NCBI GenBank assembly: GCA_023251695.1
Contig: JAHEYE010000085.1
Location: 1 to 11,927, forward strand
Length of the DNA: 11,927 bases
Reading direction: 5' to 3'
Source of the DNA: Sphingobacteriaceae bacterium
GTDB taxonomy: Bacteria > Bacteroidota > Bacteroidia > B-17B0 > Aurantibacillaceae
This document shows, one piece after another, positions 7,170 through 11,927 of the stretch. The notes beneath the pieces were generated by a model that saw only the letters and a program-made list of their open reading frames with translations, had not been told where the DNA came from and searched no databases. Every line of letters starts with the position of its first letter. Position 1 is the stretch's first letter. Position numbers and translations under genes: made by a program.

Positions 7170-7204
7170 CCCGAAGCCCGAAATAAATAACCCGAAATAA
7201 ATCG
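7170..7204. repeat. CCCGAA direct repeats in the divergent spacer before the ALDH gene
   Basis: Two adjacent 14-bp units, CCCGAAATAAATAA (7177-7190) and CCCGAAATAAATCG (7191-7204), are preceded by a partial CCCGAAG (7170-7176). They lie 27 bp before the ATG of the dehydrogenase, in the 118-bp spacer between divergent genes, where a regulator could bind. No TAnnTTTG box with correct spacing was seen here. Confidence 0.55.
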
Positions 7205-7230
7205 TACATTTACGCTCCTTTTATTTTATT

Positions 7231-8757
7231 ATGGAAAAAGTATTAAAAACCCTTGGTGTTAAAGAGATAAACGACGGTTGTTCTACCGGTCAAAATTGGT
7301 TCTCTGGTGGTGATGTTATTGAATCTTACAGTCCGGTTGACGGCAAATTAATTGGCAAAGTAAAATCCGCAACCCAAGCCGATTACGATAAATTAATTAA
7401 TACAGCTTCAGAAGCTTTTACATATTGGAGAAATATTCCCGCACCAAAGCGTGGAGAATATGTTCGTCAGTTCGGTGATAAATTGCGTGCTAAAAAACAA
7501 CCTTTAGGTGAACTTGTTTCTTACGAAATGGGAAAATCACTACAAGAAGGTTTAGGTGAAGTGCAAGAGATGATTGACATCTGCGATTTCGCAGTAGGTT
7601 TGTCACGACAACTTTACGGATTAACCATGCACAGTGAGCGTCCTTCTCATCGTATGTATGAGCAATGGCATCCAATGGGAATTGTTGGAATTGTAAGTGC
7701 TTTTAATTTTCCTGTTGCAGTTTGGAGTTGGAATACAGCTTTAGCATGGATTTGCGGAAACGTTTGTGTTTGGAAACCCTCTGAAAAAACACCTTTGTGC
7801 TCAATCGCTTGTCAGAATATTTGGAACGAAGTGGCAAAAGAAAATAATTTACCGGAAGGTATTTGTTGTTTAATAAACGGCGATTATAAAGTTGGTGAAT
7901 ATATGACAGCCGATACACGCGTTCCTTTAGTAAGCGCAACAGGCTCAACCCGGATGGGAAAAGCAATTGGTGTTAAGGTTGCTGAACGTTTCGGTCGCTC
8001 TTTATTAGAGTTAGGCGGAAACAATTCTATCATCATTACCCCTGAGGCTGATCCTGAAATAGCAATAACTGCAGCTGTGTTTGGCGCTGTTGGTACAGCG
8101 GGACAACGTTGCACAACTACACGCCGTTTAATTATTCACGAAAGTGTTTACGATAAGTATAAGGAACGTTTAGTAAAAGCGTACGGACAATTACGTATCG
8201 GTAATCCATTGGATGAAAATAATCATGTTGGTCCCTTGATTGATAAAGACGCCGTGAAAAATTACAAGAGTGCTTTAGAGCGTGTAATTGCGGAAGGCGG
8301 AAAAATTATTGTTCCAGGTGGAGTTTTAGAAGGTAAGGGTTATGAAAGCGGCTGTTATGTAAAACCTGCCATTGCGGAAGCAAAAAATGATTTTGAAATT
8401 GTACAACACGAAACATTTGCGCCGGTGTTATATATTATGAAGTATAAAACTTTGGATGAAGCTATTGCCATGCAAAACGGAGTGCCGCAAGGTTTATCAT
8501 CTTCTATCATGACTTTAAACATGCGTGAAGCCGAACAATTTTTATCAGCAAACGGAAGTGATTGCGGAATTGCGAATGTAAACATCGGAACATCGGGCGC
8601 TGAAATTGGCGGAGCATTTGGTGGTGAGAAAGAAACCGGTGGCGGCCGCGAAAGTGGTTCTGACAGCTGGAAAGCATACATGCGCCGTCAAACCAACACA
8701 ATCAATTACAGCAATAAATTACCATTAGCTCAAGGAATAAAATTCGATCTTAATTAA
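7231..8757 (+). CDS. amaB: ALDH7-family (antiquitin-type) aldehyde dehydrogenase, probable L-piperidine-6-carboxylate / alpha-aminoadipate semialdehyde dehydrogenase
   Basis: A 508-aa NAD(P)-dependent dehydrogenase. ALDH motifs are SAFNFPVAVWSW (156-167, N159), CVWKPSEKTP (179-188, K182), SATGSTRMG (235-243), LLELGGNN (258-265, general base E260) and GTAGQRCTTTRR (288-299, nucleophile C294), then HETFAPVLY. The C-terminal stretch GAEIGGAFGGEKETGGGRES is the signature of the ALDH7 antiquitin branch, whose members oxidise alpha-aminoadipate semialdehyde or its cyclic form in lysine catabolism (amaB in Pseudomonas, pcd in Flavobacterium). Substrate is inferred from the family; no lysine aminotransferase or other lysine-degradation gene is in the window to confirm it. 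It has direct repeats upstream and is followed after 58 bp by the SlyD-like gene. Confidence 0.93.
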   Translation: MEKVLKTLGVKEINDGCSTGQNWFSGGDVIESYSPVDGKLIGKVKSATQADYDKLINTASEAFTYWRNIPAPKRGEYVRQFGDKLRAKKQPLGELVSYEMGKSLQEGLGEVQEMIDICDFAVGLSRQLYGLTMHSERPSHRMYEQWHPMGIVGIVSAFNFPVAVWSWNTALAWICGNVCVWKPSEKTPLCSIACQNIWNEVAKENNLPEGICCLINGDYKVGEYMTADTRVPLVSATGSTRMGKAIGVKVAERFGRSLLELGGNNSIIITPEADPEIAITAAVFGAVGTAGQRCTTTRRLIIHESVYDKYKERLVKAYGQLRIGNPLDENNHVGPLIDKDAVKNYKSALERVIAEGGKIIVPGGVLEGKGYESGCYVKPAIAEAKNDFEIVQHETFAPVLYIMKYKTLDEAIAMQNGVPQGLSSSIMTLNMREAEQFLSANGSDCGIANVNIGTSGAEIGGAFGGEKETGGGRESGSDSWKAYMRRQTNTINYSNKLPLAQGIKFDLN

Positions 8758-8772
8758 TATAATATAAACCTT

Positions 8773-8796
8773 GCTTTGCGCCTTTGCGTCTTTGCG
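8773..8796. repeat. Three tandem NCTTTGCG octamers in the slyD-like leader
   Basis: GCTTTGCG, CCTTTGCG and TCTTTGCG follow each other without gaps (8773-8780, 8781-8788, 8789-8796), preceded by CCTTG. They lie in the 58-bp spacer between the dehydrogenase stop and the SlyD-like ATG. Short TTTGCG arrays of this kind are, from memory, seen between genes in other Bacteroidota. Confidence 0.7.
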
Positions 8797-8815
8797 AGAA
8801 AAAATCAAAACAAAA

Positions 8816-9328
8816 ATGAAAATAGCAGAAGACAAAGCAGTATCGGTTAATTACCATTTAACTGCAAGCAAAAACGGCGGACCGGAAGAATTAGCAGAAC
8901 AAACAAGTGTTGAACATCCCTTTGTTTTTTTATTCGGGTTCGGACAATTATTACCGGATTTCGAAGCAAATTTATCAGGTAAAGTAAAAGGTGATAAGTT
9001 TGATTTCAGAATTGAAGCTGCAAAAGGTTACGGACTTATTGAAAAAGACTATATCGTTAAAGTAAATAAAGAAGCATTTATTGTTGATGGCAAATTTGAC
9101 GATGCACGTGTTAAACAAGGTGAAGATATTACCATGCATGATCAGGATGGTAACCAGTTAATTGGTAAAGTAATTGAAATCGCAGAAGCTCATGTAACAA
9201 TGGATTTCAATCACCCCTTAGCAGGTCATGACTTGCATTTTGTTGGTGAAGTATTGGAAGTGCGCGATGCTACAACAGAAGAATTAGAACACGGACACGT
9301 TCATGGTCCGCATGGGCATCATCATTAA
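8816..9328 (+). CDS. SlyD-like FKBP-type peptidyl-prolyl cis-trans isomerase with His-rich tail
   Basis: A 170-aa cytosolic folding helper of the SlyD type, which combines prolyl isomerase and chaperone activity. The FKBP part is split: residues 1-73 carry VNYHLTA and FVFLFGFGQLLPDFE (36-50) then AAKGYG (68-73), an insert-in-flap domain follows (about 74-127), and the FKBP end is VTMDFNHPLAGHDLHFVGEV (127-146). The tail at 159-170 is HGHVHGPHGHHH with seven histidines, suited to binding Ni, Zn or Cu. I chose ATG 8816; an in-frame TTG at 8771 would add 15 unlikely residues translated from the octamer repeats. It is on the same strand as the dehydrogenase and only 6 bp before a small unknown gene. 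Confidence 0.95.
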   Translation: MKIAEDKAVSVNYHLTASKNGGPEELAEQTSVEHPFVFLFGFGQLLPDFEANLSGKVKGDKFDFRIEAAKGYGLIEKDYIVKVNKEAFIVDGKFDDARVKQGEDITMHDQDGNQLIGKVIEIAEAHVTMDFNHPLAGHDLHFVGEVLEVRDATTEELEHGHVHGPHGHHH

Positions 9329-9334
9329 TATTGT

Positions 9335-9697
9335 TTGGTCATCTTAACAGAAGAAGATATTTACGAAGTACTTTCTCAATTACTACCTAAACAGAATGAT
9401 TTTTTTAAAACAAATTATTCGGAAGAGTTAATTGAGTTGATGGAATTTGGTATAAATTCTAAAATTTTATTGCTTGATTTGGTAAGTAAGCATAGAGAGC
9501 GTGTTTTAGAAATAGATTCTGAAGATTTGGATGATTTCCACATTCAATATTATAAAAAGGAATATGGCGAGAAATATGTTGAAGAAAGAATAAATAAGAA
9601 ATTTTGGTTTGCTTATCCTGCCTTGCTCAGAATTATTTTGGAGTTAGAGTTTGGTGAAAAATATAAAGAATACACCAATAAGAGTGACGGAGTATAA
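9335..9697 (+). CDS. Hypothetical protein, 120 aa, TTG start
   Basis: I do not recognise a family. The product is charged, acid-rich, without signal peptide or membrane segment, and looks largely helical (LIELMEFGINSKILLLDLVSKHRERVLEID, then YYKKEYGEKYVEERINKKFW and LRIILELEFGEKYKEY). The best start is TTG at 9335, six bases after the SlyD-like stop and in the same frame; there is no ATG until residue 36, in the middle of what looks like a continuous helical region. Close spacing suggests co-transcription with the SlyD-like gene. It is followed by a hairpin with a T-run at 9734-9760. Its size and acidity would fit many things, including an immunity-type or regulatory protein, but nothing in the sequence selects one. 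Confidence 0.65.
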   Translation: MVILTEEDIYEVLSQLLPKQNDFFKTNYSEELIELMEFGINSKILLLDLVSKHRERVLEIDSEDLDDFHIQYYKKEYGEKYVEERINKKFWFAYPALLRIILELEFGEKYKEYTNKSDGV

Positions 9698-9700
9698 AAA

Positions 9701-9731
9701 AGCCACAGATTACGCAGATTAACACAGATAA
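9701..9731. repeat. CACAGATT-type tandem repeat, copy 1
   Basis: About three units of a 9-10 nt motif (CACAGATTA, CGCAGATTA, then CACAGATA) follow AAAAAAGCC just after the stop of the 120-aa gene. Related copies lie at 9805-9832, inverted at 9841-9868, and again at 10073-10093 and 10131-10151. On the minus strand the unit ends in GGCTTTTTTAT. Confidence 0.75.
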
Positions 9732-9733
9732 AG

Positions 9734-9760
9734 TCCCACTAATACATTTGGTGGGATTTT
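9734..9760 (+). terminator. Terminator-like hairpin after the 120-aa gene
   Basis: A 9-bp stem with one G-T pair (9734-9742 with 9748-9756, core TCCCAC/GTGGGA), loop TACAT, followed by TTTTGTGTTTTT. It is 36 bp after the gene's stop and would end the dehydrogenase/SlyD-side transcript. Confidence 0.75.
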
Positions 9761-9804
9761 GTGTTTTTGAGATTTAGTGGCGCGTTAACGAATGGAAATA
9801 AAAA

Positions 9805-9868
9805 AGCCACAGATTTCGCGGATTTGCACGGATTAATACATCTGTGAAAATCTGTGTAATCTGCGGCT
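9805..9868. repeat. Inverted pair of CACAGATT repeats forming a long hairpin
   Basis: Arms 9805-9832 and 9841-9868 pair over 28 positions with 22 Watson-Crick pairs, three G-T pairs and three mismatches, around an 8-nt loop. Both ends are flanked by A-runs; on the minus strand the hairpin is followed by TTTTTTATTT, so it could stop transcription coming from the response regulator gene. Confidence 0.75.
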
Positions 9869-9876
9869 AATAAAAA

Positions 9877-9917
9877 AGCCACCAATGTGAACATCCCCGC
9901 GAATCACATTGATGGCT
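9877..9917 (-). terminator. Strong hairpin, probable minus-strand terminator
   Basis: Arms 9877-9890 and 9904-9917 (AGCCACCAATGTGA / TCACATTGATGGCT) pair at 13 of 14 positions around a 13-nt loop holding CCCCGCG. On the minus strand it is followed by TTTTTTATTA, as expected for a rho-independent terminator of leftward transcription from the two-component genes. Confidence 0.7.
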
Positions 9918-9927
9918 TCTATTTAAG

Positions 9928-9947
9928 GTTTAGTGTATAAACTAAAC
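9928..9947. repeat. Short inverted repeat GTTTAGT-ACTAAAC
   Basis: Perfect 7-bp arms with a 6-nt spacer (GTATAA). There is no adjacent gene start, so an operator role is unlikely; it may simply be another hairpin in this structured spacer. Confidence 0.45.
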
Positions 9948-9999
9948 AAAAACCCTTAGCAAAGAACGTATAGTAAATTTACAACGGGTTTAAAGCAAA

Positions 10000-10031
10000 A
10001 AAAACCGCCTTTTAATAAGTGGCAGGTTTTT
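10000..10031. terminator. Bidirectional terminator-like hairpin
   Basis: AAAAACCGCC (10000-10009) pairs with GGCAGGTTTTT (10021-10031), with one bulged A at 10024 and an 11-nt loop. A-run on one side and T-run on the other allow it to work in either direction. It is the hairpin with a T-run nearest to the two-component operon's end apart from the repeat at 10073-10151. Confidence 0.6.
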
Positions 10032-10072
10032 CTTTATAACTGGTTTGGGTAGGTTTTTTGTTGGAGGGAAAT

Positions 10073-10151
10073 AGAACGCAGATAACGCTGATTTTTTATG
10101 ATAGGGACTGATATCTTACTTAATCATTTTAATCTGTGTCATCTGTGTTCC
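10073..10151. repeat. Second inverted pair of CACAGATT-type repeats
   Basis: Arms 10073-10093 (AGAACGCAGATAACGCTGATT) and 10131-10151 pair at about 18 of 21 positions including two G-T pairs, with a 37-nt centre. The right arm ends one base before the stop codon of the response regulator gene. Confidence 0.65.
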
Positions 10152-10152
10152 A

Positions 10153-10902
10153 TTATACTTTATTGAGTCTTTCCATAAACGCATCTTTTTTGCGACGAGA
10201 AATTTCAATTTGTGTGCCGTCGCTCATTACTGCATAACCGCCATCTTGTTTTAAATAACGCGTTACGTGGTTCATGTTTATTAAATGCTGGTGATGCACA
10301 CGGATGAATTCGTTTTCAGGTAACAAATCTTCGTAATGTTTTAAGCTGGCGGAAACCATTAATTTTTTTCCTCCTACCAAATAAAAGTGGGTGTAACTTG
10401 CATCGGCTTCGCAGCGTATGATATCTTTTATGTTCACAATCTCATAAGCATTTCCGGTTGGTAATGTAATTTTCTGGTAAGTATCATCCGCTTTTTTTAA
10501 ATGCTGAATAAGGAATTGTAAATTCTCCATGGTGGGAGCTACATTCTTTTTGTCAGATACCTTATCAACGGCTTGTTTTAATTCATCAACATCAATCGGT
10601 TTCAATAAATAATCGCAAGCGCTGTATTTAATGGCCTTAAGTGCATGTTTATCGGTTGCCGTTGTAAAAATAATTTCAAATTTTTTATCCTGAACCTGTT
10701 CGAGCAAATCAAAACCCGTACCATCAGGCATCTGAATGTCAAGGAAAATCAAATCCGGTTTAAGCGTATTTATCATATCAACACCTTCGTGTACATTCTT
10801 TGCGCTGCCAATGAGCTGAAGGTTCGTGCAGTTTTGTTGAACAAGCATGGCCAGCATCTCGCGGCTTTTCTGTTCGTCTTCTATAATCAAAGCTTTTATC
10901 AT
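10153..10902 (-). CDS. LytTR-family response regulator
   Basis: A 249-aa DNA-binding regulator. The receiver domain (about 1-120) has the acidic pair E8-D9, phospho-acceptor D55 in LIFLDIQMPDGTGFDLL, the T80/T81 switch in FTTATD, and K101 in LLKPID. A linker leads to the LytTR domain (about 142-247) with IIRCEADASYTHFYL, the FIRVHHQHLINMNHV stretch (194-208) and a basic end (ISRRKKDAF). It starts at ATG 10902, 6 bp after the stop of the sensor kinase, so the two are translated from one message. LytTR regulators bind short direct repeats upstream of targets; no obvious pair was noted in this window. Genes controlled cannot be inferred, though Bacteroidota often use such pairs for envelope or polysaccharide functions. 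Confidence 0.95.
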   Translation of the reverse strand: MIKALIIEDEQKSREMLAMLVQQNCTNLQLIGSAKNVHEGVDMINTLKPDLIFLDIQMPDGTGFDLLEQVQDKKFEIIFTTATDKHALKAIKYSACDYLLKPIDVDELKQAVDKVSDKKNVAPTMENLQFLIQHLKKADDTYQKITLPTGNAYEIVNIKDIIRCEADASYTHFYLVGGKKLMVSASLKHYEDLLPENEFIRVHHQHLINMNHVTRYLKQDGGYAVMSDGTQIEISRRKKDAFMERLNKV

Positions 10903-10908
10903 AATAAT

Positions 10909-11927
10909 TTAATTAAAATGTGGAATGTAAAGTTCAACCATTGTTCCGCACGAATTACCCTGTTCATCTATTAAATCAGTAACCGATACGCTGAGATCTG
11001 ATTTATTAATATCGTTCAATATCCTCACCCGTTCACTTGTAATTTTCATGCCTAAAGATTTGTGCGGATTGCTTGGACTCGTCCGTTTTATTTCACCCGA
11101 TTTTTCACGCCCAATACCATCATCACTTATTCTACACACAATGTACTTGTTTTTTATAAAAATATCAATTTTTAAATGACCCTTTGTTTCTTTCGGGTTT
11201 AATCCGTGTAAAACAGCATTTTCGATGTACGGCTGCATGAGCATGGGCGGAATTTCGTCATAATCGCCGTCAATACTTTCATCAACATTAATGCTGTAAT
11301 CAAATTTGTCGTCGAACCGCATTTGCTCTAATTCAAGATAAAGCTTTAGCGATTCAACATCCTCATTAACGGTTACCATCGCTTTTTCAGAATTACTGAG
11401 AATAACCCGGATGAGTTTGGCGAACTTGTTCAGATATTTTGCCGCTTCACTACTCTTGCTGTTTAAAATGTAATGCTGAATTGAGTTTAAAGAGTTAAAC
11501 ACAAAATGCGGATTCATTTGCGCCCTTAAAGCTTTTAATTCGATTTTAGATATTTCAACTTTTTTATCAAATTCGGCTTTCTCTTTTTTACGGATGTTCT
11601 GAATGCGGATCTGGAAAAAGGTCATGATAACGGCAACGCTTAAACCCACTACCGACAAAATAAACCACCAGGTTTTGAAGAATGGCGTTTTTATTTCGAA
11701 CTCGAATACCAGCGGTTCAGGATTCCAAACGCCTTCACTGTTGCAACTTTTTACTTTGAACGTGTAATGCCCGGGGGCTAAGTTTCCGTATTTACTGTAA
11801 TCTTCTGTACTTGGTTCCGACCATTTGGTTTCCAAACCTTCCAGCATTTTCATATAGCGGACTCTGTCCGGATTAGTTAATGAAATACCACGGTAGTAAA
11901 ATCCAATATTGTTGTAATTGTAAGGAA
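10909..11927 (-). CDS. LytS-like sensor histidine kinase with Y_Y_Y domain (5' partial)
   Basis: The frame is open to the window edge, so the N-terminal part is missing; 338 residues are visible. The first ~80 read FYYRGISLTNPDRVRY, then WSEPSTEDYSKYGNLAPGHYTFKVKSCNSEGVWN, the Y_Y_Y-type domain that normally follows a periplasmic beta-propeller. One membrane segment (about 87-105, WFILSVVGLSVAVIMTFFQ) leads to a coiled-coil-like linker, the His_kinase domain with QMNPHFVFNSLNSIQHYI (phospho-accepting H140), and an ATPase domain with PPMLMQPYIENAVLHGL (N236) and ISDDGIGRE. An internal ATG at 11853 is not the start because the Y_Y_Y homology continues before it. It pairs with the LytTR regulator just downstream. 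The signal sensed is unknown since the sensing part lies outside the window. Confidence 0.94.
   Translation of the reverse strand, partial: PYNYNNIGFYYRGISLTNPDRVRYMKMLEGLETKWSEPSTEDYSKYGNLAPGHYTFKVKSCNSEGVWNPEPLVFEFEIKTPFFKTWWFILSVVGLSVAVIMTFFQIRIQNIRKKEKAEFDKKVEISKIELKALRAQMNPHFVFNSLNSIQHYILNSKSSEAAKYLNKFAKLIRVILSNSEKAMVTVNEDVESLKLYLELEQMRFDDKFDYSINVDESIDGDYDEIPPMLMQPYIENAVLHGLNPKETKGHLKIDIFIKNKYIVCRISDDGIGREKSGEIKRTSPSNPHKSLGMKITSERVRILNDINKSDLSVSVTDLIDEQGNSCGTMVELYIPHFN

Larger units (their letters stand above)
9698..10152. other. Gene-free, repeat-filled spacer between convergent genes
   Basis: This 455-bp stretch lies between the ends of the 120-aa gene and the response regulator gene. 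It holds five copies of a CACAGATT-type motif in both orientations, at least four further hairpins, and A- or T-runs. No reading frame with coding character was found. The motif AAAAAAGCCAC occurs three times (ending near 9706, 9810 and 9882). Confidence 0.8.

Noticed and set aside
7205..7212. TACATTTA as an ALDH promoter
   Set aside because: The last base of the consensus is missing and no TTG is correctly spaced.
8355..8701. Minus-strand open frames within the aldehyde dehydrogenase
   Set aside because: They oppose the ALDH7 signature region; their composition (Ser/Pro/Phe-rich) is typical of antisense frames.
8771..8815. TTG start for the SlyD-like gene
   Set aside because: The extra residues come from the octamer array, while the ATG at 8816 gives the usual FKBP N-terminus.
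9701..9917. CRISPR array
   Set aside because: Units are short, diverged, in both orientations and lack equal-length spacers; no cas gene is near.
9698..10152. Insertion sequence or MITE
   Set aside because: No transposase, no clear target-site duplication, and the inverted pairs differ from each other; a dispersed repeat fits better.

Overview
The window looks like chromosomal DNA from an AT-rich member of the Bacteroidota. The evidence is a TAnnTTTG-type promoter with an upstream TTG, starts without clear Shine-Dalgarno sequences, a group II-type GGGP synthase, a sensor kinase whose extracellular part ends in a Y_Y_Y-type domain next to a LytTR regulator, and a short-signal lipoprotein. The genes are mostly housekeeping or core-accessory. 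I see no phage, transposase, CRISPR, rRNA or tRNA. The order within the phylum cannot be fixed from this window.

Layout. (1) Positions 1-1536, plus strand: the 3' end of a CxxC thioredoxin-fold protein, then a polytopic membrane protein rich in conserved-looking His residues. (2) Positions 1533-3445, minus strand: a tight three-gene operon reading Sfp-type phosphopantetheinyl transferase, then GGGP synthase, then a ThiE/TenI-like barrel whose thiamine-phosphate-synthase active site looks eroded. (3) Positions 3446-3519: a compact divergent promoter region, followed on the plus strand by S-adenosylhomocysteinase with a strong terminator, a small lipoprotein, and a bidirectional terminator shared with the convergent purE. 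(4) Positions 6129-7112, minus strand: a MurG/GT28-like glycosyltransferase. (5) Positions 7231-9697, plus strand: an ALDH7 (antiquitin-type) dehydrogenase, a SlyD-like FKBP with a His-rich tail, and an unrecognised 120-aa protein. (6) Positions 9698-10152: 455 bp without a gene, packed with short tandem and inverted repeats and hairpins. (7) Positions 10153-11927, minus strand: a LytTR response regulator and the C-terminal part of its LytS-like sensor kinase, which runs off the window.

How the genes work together. AhcY recycles S-adenosylhomocysteine left by methyltransferases. PurE is a step of purine synthesis. The PPTase activates carrier proteins, and GGGP synthase makes an ether link between glycerol-1-phosphate and a polyprenyl diphosphate, so the minus-strand operon suggests a lipid or envelope theme. 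The kinase and regulator form a two-component pair. I found no convincing new defence or mobile system. The points most worth a second look are the lipid operon with its degenerate ThiE-like member, the His-rich membrane protein beside a thioredoxin-like protein, and the repeat-filled spacer whose units end in terminator-like tracts on the minus strand.
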